Origin: Nitrosospira sp.
GTDB taxonomy: Bacteria > Pseudomonadota > Gammaproteobacteria > Burkholderiales > Nitrosomonadaceae
Direction of reading: 5' to 3'
Assembly (NCBI GenBank): GCA_013450215.1
Contig: JACDSH010000042.1
Location: 1-41,957, forward strand
DNA: 41,957 nt
The position numbers and the translations under genes were made by a program. Under the pieces are notes generated by a model. It was given only the letters and a program-made list of their open reading frames with translations. It searched no databases and had not been told where the DNA came from. Within the stretch, counting starts at the first letter, position 1. Every line of letters begins with the position of its first letter. Below are positions 18,586 through 29,726 of the stretch, piece by piece.

Positions 18586-19185
18586 CTATGACTTGGCACC
18601 TGACTTACGGCGACGTAGCCATAAGAAAGCACCGATACCGGCTGCGGCAAAAAAAACTGCAGCCTCCATCAAGCCAGGGGACGAGCCATGGCTCCCATGC
18701 CCACCACCCTCACCAACTGTTAACGGGATACGGACCTTCTCCTTCATCGCTCCGGCCTCCTCTGTTTCCAGCAGCACGACATACTGACCGATGTCAGCCA
18801 TGTCGACCTCTCCGAGCGAGATGCTCCCGGATGGGTATATCTTTGGCGGGAGGGATAGTATCTCATGTCCATTCGGACCATGGCCCTCCATCACTACCCG
18901 TACAGCCAGTGGAAGCTTCCGAGACTCGGGGTCGTTCAAGTCCACCGACATGAGGATGATCCCCGTTGCAGGTATCTGCTGACAGAACGCGTGCATCGGA
19001 GGGATCTCCCCCTTCGGTTTCTCATAGGCGCTAAAATTTACAGAGAAGGCTCCGCCATTGATGACACAATCACCCGAATGGTGACCCTCATGGGCAAGCA
19101 TCAGCTGCGCATGGGCTGGTACCGTCACCAGCATTATCAGTACCGCCCAACTCAGCCGCTCAGCCCATCCAGATACTCTGTTCAT
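18586..19185 (-). CDS. His-rich periplasmic protein with C-terminal membrane anchor, function unknown
   Basis: I do not recognise the family. The 199-residue protein has a signal peptide (hydrophobic 11-24, cleavage near AHA/QL at 26), and an N-terminal His/Cys patch LAHEGHHSGDC (30-40, with a second cysteine at 68) that could bind metal or form a disulfide. A beta-rich middle region (about 75-155) follows, then a Gly/His/Ser hinge (GGGHGSHGSSP, 160-170). One hydrophobic helix (171-190) is capped by RRRK, so the protein should be tethered to the inner membrane and face the periplasm. GGAG precedes the ATG. It lies just upstream of the Rh50 gene on the same strand but about 400 bp away, with a hairpin between, so co-transcription is doubtful. 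Confidence 0.82.
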   Translation of the reverse strand: MNRVSGWAERLSWAVLIMLVTVPAHAQLMLAHEGHHSGDCVINGGAFSVNFSAYEKPKGEIPPMHAFCQQIPATGIILMSVDLNDPESRKLPLAVRVVMEGHGPNGHEILSLPPKIYPSGSISLGEVDMADIGQYVVLLETEEAGAMKEKVRIPLTVGEGGGHGSHGSSPGLMEAAVFFAAAGIGAFLWLRRRKSGAKS

Positions 19186-19679
19186 AACATCTCCGTATTA
19201 ATACCAAGTTAATCGTGTGCCCGGTGGTCCTACCTAGACAAATCGCTTGCCAGATACTCAGTGTGGCCACGTGCTGACTCGCAAAGAGTTCCGATCGCCG
19301 AGAAGATTTGAGCGGAAGCGGCCTAGCATTAATTTGCGGATGCCCCACCGACCGAAATCTTTATGTCAATCCGCAGGAGAGAAAGTCCGTGCCGATGCAT
19401 AGAACAGCCAAGATTCGGGATTGTATAACAAACTATCCGAGAATAGGAATCCGCATGGTTATAAGTATCACCGGATCAGCTGGGCCTGTTTATATGCTTT
19501 TGTTTTATAAAATTACCTCTGCCTATCTTGTCTGTAGAGACCCATAGATCGTAGGCTATTTAAGTCTTCTGCATGTAGGCAACCGCACCATTTAAAGAGA
19601 GGCATACTTGCTGTACAATGTTTTTTCTGGTATTAAACTGTCCTCGAACCAGCGCAGAAAAATCAAAAAGGATCCAAAG
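19186..19679. other. Intergenic region between His-rich protein gene and dksA
   Basis: About 490 bases between two divergent genes. A 79-codon plus-strand frame (19308-19547) has no ribosome site and no recognisable protein, so I do not call it. The right end carries the probable dksA promoter. I see no repeat, RNA gene or mobile-element remnant. Confidence 0.5.
19591..19619 (+). promoter_or_regulatory. Candidate sigma70 promoter of dksA
   Basis: TTTAAA (19591-19596) and TACAAT (19614-19619) are separated by 17 bp, matching the consensus at 4/6 and 5/6 positions. Transcription would start near 19626, leaving a leader of about 55 nt before the dksA ATG at 19680. Confidence 0.5.
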
Positions 19680-20105
19680 ATGCCGCAAGCGCCACTTCGT
19701 AAACAGGCCGCTCCTTACCTGCCAAAAAAAGGAGAAAGCTACATGAGCTCCAAGCAACTCATGCATTTTCGCAAGATACTGGAAGGCATGAAAATTGAGT
19801 TGGGGCAAGATATAGATCGGACAGTTCACACCATGCAGGAAGAAGCTACGATCTTCGCCGACCCCAATGACCGAGCCAGTCAGGAGTCTGATGTCGCGTT
19901 GGAACTACGTAACCGAGATCGCGAACGTAAGCTCATCAAAAAAATCGATGCGACTATCGCAAAGATAGAAACGGAAGACTACGGTTACTGCACCAGCTGC
20001 GGAATTGAGATTGGACTGAAACGACTGGAGGCACGACCTACCGCCACACTATGCATTGACTGCAAGACACTCGACGAGATAAGAGAGAAGCAAATAGCTA
20101 AGTAG
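19680..20105 (+). CDS. dksA: RNA polymerase-binding transcription factor DksA
   Basis: The 141-residue protein binds the secondary channel of RNA polymerase and works with ppGpp to reset transcription of rRNA and amino-acid genes. The coiled-coil tip motif DPNDRASQE carries the conserved aspartates, and a four-cysteine zinc finger (CTSCG ... CIDC) lies near the C-terminus, so it is the zinc-dependent form. I start at 19680, where AAGGA is 8 nt upstream; the frame stays open back to 19608, but that part overlaps the likely promoter. The gene ends facing pnp over a shared terminator. Confidence 0.94.
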   Translation: MPQAPLRKQAAPYLPKKGESYMSSKQLMHFRKILEGMKIELGQDIDRTVHTMQEEATIFADPNDRASQESDVALELRNRDRERKLIKKIDATIAKIETEDYGYCTSCGIEIGLKRLEARPTATLCIDCKTLDEIREKQIAK

Positions 20106-20136
20106 GGTTGTCCTGCGCATGATCCAAAGTTGACTT

Positions 20137-20173
20137 AAAAAAAGCCCCGTATCTTGCGATACGGGGCTTTTTT
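20137..20173. terminator. Bidirectional intrinsic terminator between dksA and pnp
   Basis: A GC-rich perfect 10-bp stem (20144-20153 with 20158-20167; GCCCCGTATC arm) closes a 4-nt TTGC loop. It is flanked by seven A on the left and six T on the right, so it has a U-tract in both directions. It ends the converging dksA and pnp transcripts. Confidence 0.93.
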
Positions 20174-20204
20174 ATAATCACACCCTCAAGTGGTAACCAC
20201 CTCG

Positions 20205-22316
20205 CTACGAAGGCGCGCCACTATCAGCAACCTCGCTATTAACTGCCTTCATACTAAGGCGTAACCGCCCCTTTTCATCAGCCTCCAGCACCTTAACGCG
20301 GACCGCTTGGCCTTCCTTGAGATGATCAGAAACATTATTAACGCGCTCATTCGCAATCTGAGAGATATGCAGCAGTCCATCCTTACCCGGCAAAACACTA
20401 ACAATTGCGCCAAAGTCCAAGAGCTTCAGTACCGTACCATCATATATCCTGCCAACCTCTACCTCAGCGGTAATATCTTCGATACGCTTTCTCGCCAGCT
20501 CACCGCCCTCAGCGCTGATGCAGGCGATCATGACAACTCCATCATCAGTAATGTCAATGGTCGTTCCAGTCTCCTCCGTCAGCGCACGGATTACCGCACC
20601 ACCTTTACCAATCACGTCCCGAATCTTCTCCGGATTAATTTTGATTTTGATGATGCGCGGAGCGTGCTCTGAGATTTCCTCACGCGTTGAAGGTAATGCC
20701 TTCTTCATAATTTCTAGAATATGCATACGCCCATCTTTGGCCTGGACCAGAGCTGCATGCATGATCTCCTTGGTAATCCCCTGAATCTTTATATCCATCT
20801 GCAGTGCAGTGATGCCACGATCGGTACCGGCAACTTTAAAGTCCATGTCACCCAGATGATCTTCATCTCCAAGAATATCGGTCAGTACTGCAAAACGATT
20901 ACCCTCCTTGATCAGTCCCATCGCGATACCTGCCACGTGCGCCTTCAACGGCACGCCCGCATCCATTAATGCTAAGCACCCGCCACAAACAGATGCCATA
21001 GAACTGGAGCCATTGGATTCAGTAACTTCAGATACAACCCTCAGTGAATAACCAAACTCTTCAGCAGAGGGCAGTACCGCTACTAACGCACGCTTAGCAA
21101 GCCGTCCATGGCCGATTTCTCGGCGCTTGGGTGTGCCCACCCGTCCAGTCTCACCGGTAGCATAAGGGGGCATGTTGTAGTGCAACATGAACCGGTCCGT
21201 ATAGTCTCCTTGCAACGCATCAATCCTCTGTTCATCTCGGCCTGTTCCCAAGGTGGCTATTACCAGTGCCTGAGTCTCCCCTCGGGTAAAAAGAGCAGAT
21301 CCATGTGTTCGTGGTAGCACACCATTCCGGATAGTGATGGGCCGCACGGTGCGGGTATCACGTCCATCGATCCTCGGTTCGCCATCAAGAATCCGTGACC
21401 GTACAATCTTTGACTCGAGTGCAAAACAAACTTCCTTAACGGCCTGTCCATCTGGCCCGTTCTCAGTACCGACCCCAATCTCAGTAAAAACCCGTTTCCA
21501 GATTTTATCTATTGTCTCTGACCGGGCTTGCTTTTGCTTCAGCTGGAATGCCGCACACAGATCCGGCTCTGCCAGTTTGGCAATTCTCTCAGCTAAGGCA
21601 AAATCTCTTTCAGCCGGCACCCAGTCCCAAGCAGTTACACCCGCCTCATCCGCCAATTCGTTAATTGCATTGACTACCGGCTGGAGCTGCTGGTGGCCAA
21701 ACATGACCGCACCTAGCATCACATCTTCCGGCAACTCAGAGGCCTCAGACTCAACCATCAGTACCGCTTGCTGTGTCCCCGCCACTACCAAGTTCAATTG
21801 GGTTTGTTTCAGTTCGGTCGTGGTTGGATTAAGTACATAGTCGCCATCAATATAGCCGACTCGAGCCGCAGCAATGGGCCCACCAAAGGGAATGCCAGAA
21901 AGAACCAATGCCGCAGAGGCGCCGATCATTGCCGGGATATCTGAATCAACTTCGCTATCAGATGACAAGACCGTGGCAACGATCTGTACTTCATTATAAA
22001 AATTGTCGGGGAATAATGGGCGGATGGGGCGATCAATCAGGCGAGAGGTGAGTATTTCTTTTTCAGAAGGGCGTCCTTCGCGCTTAAAGAAACTTCCAGG
22101 TATTTTACCGGCGGCGTAAGTTCTCTCCTGATAGTCCACAGTCAAAGGGAAGAAATCTTGTCCCGGCTTGGCGTTTTTTGCGCCCACCACAGTAACCAGC
22201 ACCACGGTGTCGTCCATTGTCACCATCACCGCGCCATGTGCCTGCCTTGCAATTTCGCCGGTTTCTAGTGTGAGTTGATGACGTCCGTAGGAGATACTTT
22301 TCTTGATTGGTTTCAA
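20205..22316 (-). CDS. pnp: Polyribonucleotide nucleotidyltransferase (PNPase)
   Basis: The 703-residue phosphorolytic 3'-5' exoribonuclease acts in mRNA decay and RNA quality control. It has two RNase PH-like domains (about 1-220 and 310-545), the second with the active region [22 protein letters not shown] domain (about 555-615; [16 protein letters not shown]) and an S1 domain (about 620-690; [20 protein letters not shown]) follow. The start codon is TTG, with AAGGA at good spacing; a non-ATG start may limit translation. It follows rpsO after 104 bp, the conserved rpsO-pnp order in which PNPase commonly controls its own message. Confidence 0.97.
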   Translation of the reverse strand: MKPIKKSISYGRHQLTLETGEIARQAHGAVMVTMDDTVVLVTVVGAKNAKPGQDFFPLTVDYQERTYAAGKIPGSFFKREGRPSEKEILTSRLIDRPIRPLFPDNFYNEVQIVATVLSSDSEVDSDIPAMIGASAALVLSGIPFGGPIAAARVGYIDGDYVLNPTTTELKQTQLNLVVAGTQQAVLMVESEASELPEDVMLGAVMFGHQQLQPVVNAINELADEAGVTAWDWVPAERDFALAERIAKLAEPDLCAAFQLKQKQARSETIDKIWKRVFTEIGVGTENGPDGQAVKEVCFALESKIVRSRILDGEPRIDGRDTRTVRPITIRNGVLPRTHGSALFTRGETQALVIATLGTGRDEQRIDALQGDYTDRFMLHYNMPPYATGETGRVGTPKRREIGHGRLAKRALVAVLPSAEEFGYSLRVVSEVTESNGSSSMASVCGGCLALMDAGVPLKAHVAGIAMGLIKEGNRFAVLTDILGDEDHLGDMDFKVAGTDRGITALQMDIKIQGITKEIMHAALVQAKDGRMHILEIMKKALPSTREEISEHAPRIIKIKINPEKIRDVIGKGGAVIRALTEETGTTIDITDDGVVMIACISAEGGELARKRIEDITAEVEVGRIYDGTVLKLLDFGAIVSVLPGKDGLLHISQIANERVNNVSDHLKEGQAVRVKVLEADEKGRLRLSMKAVNSEVADSGAPS

Positions 22317-22420
22317 TTGACTATCCTTTTTCTATGAAAGCACTGCCGTTCTGCGCCCAGTTGTTCCATGCAACAAGATCCACATTATTGCTAGCCGTTT
22401 CCCCGCTCAGGGGGGCCGGT

Positions 22421-22690
22421 CTACTTCCGAAGACCCAAACGCTCGATCAATGTCCGATAGCTATCGACACTTCTGCTCTTAAGATAATCGAGTAATTTAC
22501 GGCGGCGATTTACCATCCGTAATAACCCGCGACGGGAATGGTGGTCCTTAACATTGGCCTTGAAATGGCCAGTCAATTCATTAATGCGGGTAGTTAGCAG
22601 CGCTACCTGCACCTCAGGAGAGCCGGTATCACCAACAGCCCTTTGATAACTGAGCACCACCTGCGCTTTTTGATCGGTTGTGACTGGCAT
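22421..22690 (-). CDS. rpsO: Small ribosomal subunit protein uS15
   Basis: This 89-residue protein binds 16S rRNA helix 22 early in 30S assembly. Its length is exactly that of the family when started at 22690 ([12 protein letters not shown]), where GGAG stands 10 nt upstream; the longer frame to 22732 adds 14 non-conserved residues. Marks include [20 protein letters not shown], the DHHSRRGLL loop that contacts rRNA, and the end LGLRK. It leads the rpsO-pnp unit. Confidence 0.97.
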   Translation of the reverse strand: MPVTTDQKAQVVLSYQRAVGDTGSPEVQVALLTTRINELTGHFKANVKDHHSRRGLLRMVNRRRKLLDYLKSRSVDSYRTLIERLGLRK

Positions 22691-22943
22691 ATGTATATTC
22701 TCCAATAAATGCCTGATACGAAAGGCGGACATTCTACCCTTTAATGGGGGAAACTCTCAAGTAACTCGCTTAATTTATTTCGACGCCGGGGATGCTCCTA
22801 AAATAAATAGCATTCAACCCAGCCTGAAAAACCGCGGCCTCAGCATTAACAGGTCCGCTCACATCAAGACCAAGACCCGCGCGCGATGTTGCCACTCTAC
22901 GTCGAGTCTACTCATTTTCTGGAAAATTGGGCAGGGCTAGGGG

Positions 22944-22972
22944 TTGACCAAAGATCGACTAACCGTTACTGT
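22944..22972 (+). promoter_or_regulatory. Candidate sigma70 promoter of ilvB
   Basis: TTGACC (22944-22949) and TACTGT (22967-22972) are separated by 17 bp, about 50 bp before the ilvB ATG. The -35 matches at 5/6 and the -10 is weak at 3/6. The wider 22733-23026 gap separates divergent rpsO and ilvB and shows no attenuator hairpin that I can identify. Confidence 0.45.
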
Positions 22973-23026
22973 CCTTAGTTCTGCGCATTGCATTATTGAT
23001 GCCTAACATTAGGAATAGCTTAAGGT

Positions 23027-24730
23027 ATGGATACGGATTTAACAGGCGCCGAGATCACAATACGCTGCTTGCAGGAAGAGGGGGTGGATTATATCTTTGG
23101 CTATCCCGGCGGTGCCGTTCTCTTCATTTATGATGAACTGTTCAAACAGGATAAGGTCAAGCACGTCCTAGTCCGTCACGAACAGGCAGCAGTTCATGCG
23201 GCGGACGGCTATGCTCGTTCGAGCAACAAGGTTGGGGTCGCCCTAGTAACATCAGGTCCTGGCGTAACGAATGCCGTCACAGGAATTGCTACCGCCTATA
23301 TGGACTCAATTCCATTAGTCATTATTAGTGGTCAAGTGCCAACCTACGCCATTGGCCTGGATGCGTTTCAGGAGGTCGATGCGATCGGAATCACACGCCC
23401 CTGCGTCAAGCACAATTTCCTGGTTAAAGATATCGCCGAACTAGCGACCACCATCAAGAAAGCATTCTACATCGCCTCGACCGGTCGTCCCGGACCTGTG
23501 CTGGTCGACATCCCTAAAGATATCAGTCAGCAGAAAGTGCCATTCTCCTACCCCGATAGTGTCTCACTGCGCTCATACCATCCCGTTGCTAAAGGCCACT
23601 CTGGGCAGATCAAGAAAGCGGCACAACTGATACTGGAGGGGAAGCGTCCAATGATCTACGCCGGCGGTGGCGTGATCCTGAGTGATGCAGCCCCGCAACT
23701 AACCGAACTGGTCAGGTTACTGGGATTCCCATGTACCAACACACTAATGGGTCTAGGAGGGTTTCCAGCCACAGACAAACATTCTGTCGGCATGCTGGGA
23801 ATGCACGGCACCTACGAAGCCAATATGGCGATGCAGCATTGTGACGTACTCATCGCTATCGGCGCCCGTTTTGATGACCGCGTGATCGGCAACCCCAAAC
23901 ACTTTTTCAATGAAGACCGCAAGATCATACATATCGACATTGACCCCTCTTCTATCTCTAAACGGGTCAAGGTGGATGTCCCCATTGTCGGCCGCGTCTC
24001 CGATGTGCTAGTCGAACTCATCAAACAACTCAAGGCCGGCAAAACGAAGCCTGACCAAGTTTCGCTCAAAGCCTGGTGGAAACAGATTGATCTTTGGCGT
24101 GCACGCGACTGTCTCAAGTACGATCGCGCGAGCAAAATCATCAAGCCACAAATGGTAGTCGAGAAACTTTATCAGATCACAAAGGGCGATGCCTTTATCA
24201 CCTCAGATGTCGGTCAGCATCAAATGTGGGCGGCGCAGTTCTACAAGTTTGACAAGCCGCGCCGGTGGATCAATTCCGGCGGCTTAGGAACCATGGGATT
24301 CGGTCTCCCGGCAGCAATGGGGGTGCAGTTTGCCAACCCACACGGCGCGGTCGCTTGCGTCACTGGTGAGGCTAGCATTCAGATGTGTATTCAAGAATTA
24401 TCCACCTGCAAGCAGTATGGATTACCCCTCAAGATCATTAACCTTAACAACCGCTACATGGGGATGGTGCGCCAGTGGCAGGAATTTTTCCATGGCAACC
24501 GCTACGCTGAGTCCTACATGAATGCACTACCAAACTTTGTCAAACTGGCCGAAAGTTATGGTCATGTCGGCATGAAGATTGAGCAGCCGGGCGATATTGA
24601 AGGAGCCCTGAAAGAGGCTTTCAAACTTAAAGACCGCTTGGTATTTATGGACTTTATTACCGACCAGACCGAGAACGTATTCCCGATGATACCTGGGGGC
24701 AAGGGACTCTCCGAAATGATCCTAGTTTAA
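23027..24730 (+). CDS. ilvB: Acetolactate synthase, large (catalytic) subunit
   Basis: The 567-residue ThDP- and FAD-dependent enzyme makes acetolactate or acetohydroxybutyrate, the first common step to valine, leucine and isoleucine. Family marks include GYPGGAVLFIYDEL, the catalytic Glu in LVRHEQAAVHAADGYAR, TSGPGVTN, and the ThDP site TGEASIQMCIQELST followed by NNRYMGMVRQWQ. The site has GEA where many enzymes have GDG, a conservative change I believe is usual in betaproteobacteria. It leads ilvB-ilvH-ilvC, with the small subunit gene starting 5 bp after its stop. The paralogue names ilvB, ilvI and ilvG cannot be separated by sequence alone. Confidence 0.95.
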   Translation: MDTDLTGAEITIRCLQEEGVDYIFGYPGGAVLFIYDELFKQDKVKHVLVRHEQAAVHAADGYARSSNKVGVALVTSGPGVTNAVTGIATAYMDSIPLVIISGQVPTYAIGLDAFQEVDAIGITRPCVKHNFLVKDIAELATTIKKAFYIASTGRPGPVLVDIPKDISQQKVPFSYPDSVSLRSYHPVAKGHSGQIKKAAQLILEGKRPMIYAGGGVILSDAAPQLTELVRLLGFPCTNTLMGLGGFPATDKHSVGMLGMHGTYEANMAMQHCDVLIAIGARFDDRVIGNPKHFFNEDRKIIHIDIDPSSISKRVKVDVPIVGRVSDVLVELIKQLKAGKTKPDQVSLKAWWKQIDLWRARDCLKYDRASKIIKPQMVVEKLYQITKGDAFITSDVGQHQMWAAQFYKFDKPRRWINSGGLGTMGFGLPAAMGVQFANPHGAVACVTGEASIQMCIQELSTCKQYGLPLKIINLNNRYMGMVRQWQEFFHGNRYAESYMNALPNFVKLAESYGHVGMKIEQPGDIEGALKEAFKLKDRLVFMDFITDQTENVFPMIPGGKGLSEMILV

Positions 24731-24735
24731 AGATT

Positions 24736-26326
<1,591 letters not shown>

Positions 26327-26339
26327 AAACAGTAACAGT

Positions 26340-26363
26340 TTAAGGTGTCATGTGGCACCTTAA
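26340..26363 (+). terminator. Hairpin after ilvC, possible partial terminator or processing site
   Basis: A 10-bp stem with one G-U pair (TTAAGGTGTC / GGCACCTTAA, loop ATGT) ends in a very short T-run. A second hairpin follows at 26368-26393 (9 pairs with a 2-nt bulge). Together they could reduce read-through into psd or stabilise the ilv message; the short U-tract makes full termination unlikely. Confidence 0.45.
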
Positions 26364-26428
26364 TTACCGGACTCCCTCGAAGGGAGGGTCCGCGTTTCAT
26401 TGACCACTTCTCACTCTCGACCGACTTG

Positions 26429-27073
26429 ATGAATTATCCCCACCCCCTCATTGCCCGCGAAGGCTGGTTTTTTATCGCGATTGCAACAGTCATCACAATA
26501 CTGGTTAATATCTATGCCGGTTTGCTGTGGGCTCTTCCGCTCTGGGTGATCACGATCTTCGTTCTTCAATTCTTTCGTGATCCACCGCGCGCCATTCCGC
26601 ACCAAACCAATGCCGTGCTAGCGCCCGCTGACGGCAGAATTGTTGCGGTGGAGAATGTACAGGACCCCTATCTCAACCGTGAGGCCATCAAGGTGAGCGT
26701 GTTCATGAACGTGTTCAATGTCCACTCCAATCGCAGTCCGGTGGATGGTGAAGTACACGGGCAGTGGTACTTCCCCGGAAAGTTCATCAATGCCGACTTG
26801 CCTAAGGCCTCACTGGAGAATGAACGCAACGCATTATGGTTAAAGACTGCGAGTGGCGCCGATGTGACCTGCGTTCAAGTCGCCGGATTAATTGCAAAGC
26901 GTATACTGTGCTACGTAAAGCCAGGTGAGCATCTCATGCGCGGCCAGCGCTTTGGTTTCATCCGATTTGGTTCACGCGTGGATACCTATCTCCCCCTCGA
27001 TACCAAAATCAAGGTTAGTATCGGTGACAAAGTTTATGCGACGCTGACCGTGCTCGCAGAATTCCCCCAGTAA
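26429..27073 (+). CDS. psd: Phosphatidylserine decarboxylase, short form
   Basis: The 214-residue proenzyme becomes phosphatidylethanolamine-forming decarboxylase after self-cleavage at a Gly-Ser pair that creates a pyruvoyl group; here this is G181-S182 in RFGSRVD. It belongs to the short Psd type rather than the longer E. coli type. An N-terminal hydrophobic region (about 13-46) anchors it in the membrane, followed by FRDPPR and the active-site stretch [15 protein letters not shown] start at 26429 ([13 protein letters not shown]), where homologues begin, although the ribosome site is poor. pssA follows, making a two-gene phospholipid unit. Confidence 0.93.
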   Translation: MNYPHPLIAREGWFFIAIATVITILVNIYAGLLWALPLWVITIFVLQFFRDPPRAIPHQTNAVLAPADGRIVAVENVQDPYLNREAIKVSVFMNVFNVHSNRSPVDGEVHGQWYFPGKFINADLPKASLENERNALWLKTASGADVTCVQVAGLIAKRILCYVKPGEHLMRGQRFGFIRFGSRVDTYLPLDTKIKVSIGDKVYATLTVLAEFPQ

Positions 27074-27170
27074 CTCGAGCTGCGTATTGCCTGCTGTTTA
27101 CCATCCAGTCATAACCGTTTACCATGCACCGGTCTTCCCGTGTGTTGTGTAAATAAGGCTTAACCCTCAG

Positions 27171-27929
27171 ATGCCCCGATTCCTGCTCAAATCCAATCTA
27201 CGGCGCCGCGGCATTTACCTGCTACCTAACCTGTTCACGACTGCTGCATTATTCGCTGGTTTTTACGCGATTGTGCAAGCGATAAATGGCCATTTTGAAC
27301 ACTCGGCCATATCGATTTTCATCGCAATGGTGCTGGACGGGCTGGATGGCCGGGTAGCACGCCTTACCCATACCGAGAGCGAGTTCGGTGCAGAGTACGA
27401 CAGCCTGTCCGACATGATCTCGTTCGGCGCAGCTCCTGCCCTAGTTATGTATGAATGGGCCCTCAAGGATATGGGCAAGCTAGGCTGGATTGCGGCCTTT
27501 ATTTATTGCGCCTGCGCCGCACTTCGGCTAGCGCGTTTCAATACCAATCTGGAGATAGCCGACAAACGTTTCTTCCAAGGACTGCCCACCCCGGCGGCGG
27601 CCGCATTAATCGCTGGACTGATATGGGTGACTCTCGATTTCCAAGTGAAGGGAACAGACATCAAGTGGGTCGCTTGGGGAACAACTCTATTTGCGGGTCT
27701 CACCATGGTGAGCAGCCTCCCTTATTACAGCGGCAAAGAGATCAATCTGCGCAAGAGCGTTCCCTTCGTCACCATCCTTCTATTAGCACTATTCTTCTTC
27801 GTGCTCATCCCGAGCCAGCCACCCGTTGTATTGTTCTCTCTGTTCCTACTTTATGTCTTGTCGGGCTATGTTATATGGGTGTGGAGAATGGTGAAAAAAA
27901 GGAAGAATATCAAGGCCCCGATTGCTTGA
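27171..27929 (+). CDS. pssA: CDP-diacylglycerol-serine O-phosphatidyltransferase
   Basis: The 252-residue integral membrane enzyme joins CDP-diacylglycerol and serine to phosphatidylserine, the substrate of Psd. The CDP-alcohol phosphatidyltransferase motif is complete: D59-G60, A63-R64, G73, D77 and D81. Several hydrophobic helices follow, and the C-terminus is basic (RMVKKRKNIK). It belongs to the multi-TM type (type II) rather than the phospholipase D-like E. coli type. It lies 97 bp after psd. Confidence 0.95.
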   Translation: MPRFLLKSNLRRRGIYLLPNLFTTAALFAGFYAIVQAINGHFEHSAISIFIAMVLDGLDGRVARLTHTESEFGAEYDSLSDMISFGAAPALVMYEWALKDMGKLGWIAAFIYCACAALRLARFNTNLEIADKRFFQGLPTPAAAALIAGLIWVTLDFQVKGTDIKWVAWGTTLFAGLTMVSSLPYYSGKEINLRKSVPFVTILLLALFFFVLIPSQPPVVLFSLFLLYVLSGYVIWVWRMVKKRKNIKAPIA

Positions 27930-27974
27930 CAGTCCTCGTTGCACAAACAGTAAAAACCGTTTATATTCGATTTC

Positions 27975-28061
27975 ATGAAGTACATTGAATGCGCCCCCTC
28001 TTCTCTCTACCCCCCGGTCGATTTGCCATTATTGGCCGAGCTGCTGCGCCTTGTGCGCTAA
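27975..28061 (+). CDS. Possible Leu-rich leader peptide before leuA
   Basis: A 28-codon ATG frame ends 93 bp before leuA. Seven of its residues are leucine, six of them in the last twelve codons (LPLLAELLRLVR), and the Leu codons include rarer ones (TTA, CTT, CTC). A leader peptide whose translation senses leucyl-tRNA would look like this. Against it: no good ribosome site precedes the ATG, and I find no clear terminator/antiterminator hairpins between it and leuA. A chance ORF is quite possible. Confidence 0.25.
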   Translation: MKYIECAPSSLYPPVDLPLLAELLRLVR

Positions 28062-28092
28062 CTGACCCGATCTCTCCCCTGAACGTGCTCTG

Positions 28093-28121
28093 TTGAATCT
28101 GTTTTACGGATTCCGTATTAC
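28093..28121 (+). promoter_or_regulatory. Candidate sigma70 promoter of leuA
   Basis: TTGAAT (28093-28098) and TATTAC (28116-28121) are separated by exactly 17 bp, each 4/6 to consensus. A start near 28128 would leave a short leader before the leuA ATG at 28155. If used, it would bypass the Leu-rich ORF at 27975-28061. Confidence 0.45.
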
Positions 28122-28154
28122 AATCGCAATACATTCCTTCAACCGGAGAATGCT

Positions 28155-29687
28155 ATGAAAGACCATTTGATTATTTTTGATACGACGTTACGCGACGGTG
28201 AGCAGAGTCCTGGCGCGTCCATGACCAAGGAAGAGAAGGTCCGCATCGCACGTCAACTCGAGCGCATGCGCGTAGATATAATCGAAGCAGGCTTCCCGGC
28301 TGCCTCTAATGGCGACTTCGAGGCCGTTAAAGCAGTCGCTGACAGCATCAAGGATAGCACTGTCTGTGGACTAGCCCGGGCTACCGAAGCAGACATTAAG
28401 CGTGCTGGCGAAGCCTTGAAGGGCGCCAACTCTGGTCGCATTCATACCTTCATCGCCACCTCTCCGATTCATATGGAGAAGAAACTACGCATGTCTCCAG
28501 AGCAAGTGATAGAGCAAGCAGTAAAGGCGGTGAAGTGGGCCCGCCAGTATACCGACAACGTGGAATTCTCTCCTGAAGATGCTGGTCGATCGGATATTAC
28601 GTTTCTCTGCCGGGTACTGGATGCTGTGATCGAGGCGGGTGCAACGACGCTCAATATCCCTGACACCGTTGGCTATACCATGCCAGAGCAGTTCGGCTCT
28701 TTAGTCCGTACCTTACGCGAGCGTATACCGAACTCCGATAGAGTGGTCTTCTCGGTACATTGCCATAATGATCTGGGCTTAGCAGTGGCGAACTCATTAG
28801 CCGCGGTAATGAACGGTGCCCGCCAGGTGGAGTGCACCATCAACGGACTCGGCGAACGTGCCGGCAATGCAGCGCTGGAAGAGATCGTGATGGCGATACG
28901 AACCCGCCAAGACTTTTTCCCGTGTGACACTCGCATAGATGCAACCCATATCGTACCCGCCAGTAAGCTGGTATCCGGCATTACCGGTTTTCCTGTTCAG
29001 CCAAACAAGGCCATTGTCGGCGCGAACGCATTCGCGCATGAGTCTGGCATACACCAGGATGGCGTACTCAAGCACCGTGAGACCTATGAGATCATGCGTG
29101 CGGAAGATGTTGGATGGGGTGCAAACAAGTTATTGTTAGGCAAACACTCTGGTCGTAACGCCTTTCGCAGCCGTCTGGCCGAACTTGGCATCGCGCTCGA
29201 GTCGGAAGAGGCGCTCAATACTACATTCATGCGCTTCAAGGAATTGGCCGATAAGAAACATGACATCTTCGATGAAGACTTACACGCGCTGGTATCAGAT
29301 GAGGCTATGACCCCTCAGGAACAGTACAAGCTCCTATCTTTAATTGCGCACAGTGAAACCGGTGAGACGCCTCATGCGCGGGTCGTAATTGCAGAGGGAG
29401 GTAAAGAGCTGCAGGCCGAGTCAGGCGGTAGCGGGCCGGTAGATGCCACCTTCTGCGCCATTGAAAAAATACTGGCCAGTGGTGCCGACTTACAATTATA
29501 TTCAGTGAATAACATCACCAGCGGTACCGACTCACAGGGAGAGGTTACGGTTCGTCTTCAAAAATCTGGGCGCGTTGTTAATGGTCACGGGGCGGACACT
29601 GATATCGTCGTAGCCTCCGCCAAGGCTTATCTTAGTGCACTCAACAAATTGCACAGTAAGCTAAATCAGGCACACCCTCAGGTATAA
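28155..29687 (+). CDS. leuA: 2-isopropylmalate synthase
   Basis: The 510-residue enzyme condenses acetyl-CoA with 2-oxoisovalerate, the committed step of leucine synthesis. The catalytic TIM barrel opens with [16 protein letters not shown] and carries the metal site [14 protein letters not shown] and [13 protein letters not shown]. The C-terminal third (about 390-510) is the LeuA allosteric domain that binds leucine. GGAG lies before the ATG. It closes the ilv-psd-pssA-leuA block; leuCDB are not in the window. Confidence 0.97.
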   Translation: MKDHLIIFDTTLRDGEQSPGASMTKEEKVRIARQLERMRVDIIEAGFPAASNGDFEAVKAVADSIKDSTVCGLARATEADIKRAGEALKGANSGRIHTFIATSPIHMEKKLRMSPEQVIEQAVKAVKWARQYTDNVEFSPEDAGRSDITFLCRVLDAVIEAGATTLNIPDTVGYTMPEQFGSLVRTLRERIPNSDRVVFSVHCHNDLGLAVANSLAAVMNGARQVECTINGLGERAGNAALEEIVMAIRTRQDFFPCDTRIDATHIVPASKLVSGITGFPVQPNKAIVGANAFAHESGIHQDGVLKHRETYEIMRAEDVGWGANKLLLGKHSGRNAFRSRLAELGIALESEEALNTTFMRFKELADKKHDIFDEDLHALVSDEAMTPQEQYKLLSLIAHSETGETPHARVVIAEGGKELQAESGGSGPVDATFCAIEKILASGADLQLYSVNNITSGTDSQGEVTVRLQKSGRVVNGHGADTDIVVASAKAYLSALNKLHSKLNQAHPQV

Positions 29688-29726
29688 CAATATCCCACAT
29701 TCACCCCGATTCCCAAGCGCGAATTC

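Noticed and set aside
19308-19547. 79-codon plus-strand frame between the His-rich protein gene and dksA
   Set aside because: It has no ribosome site or recognisable domain and a composition unlike the neighbouring genes. It looks like a chance frame.
22889-22981. 30-codon frame before ilvB as an attenuator leader peptide
   Set aside because: It is not enriched in Ile, Val or Leu codons, has no ribosome site, overlaps the candidate promoter, and shows no terminator/antiterminator pair.
24364-24390. GEA instead of GDG in the ThDP motif of acetolactate synthase as an inactivating change
   Set aside because: Glu is a conservative substitute for Asp, the flanking motif is intact, and I recall this form in other betaproteobacterial enzymes.
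26345-26428. Upstream extension of psd to 26345
   Set aside because: The extra 28 codons run through the two hairpins after ilvC and are not like known Psd N-termini.
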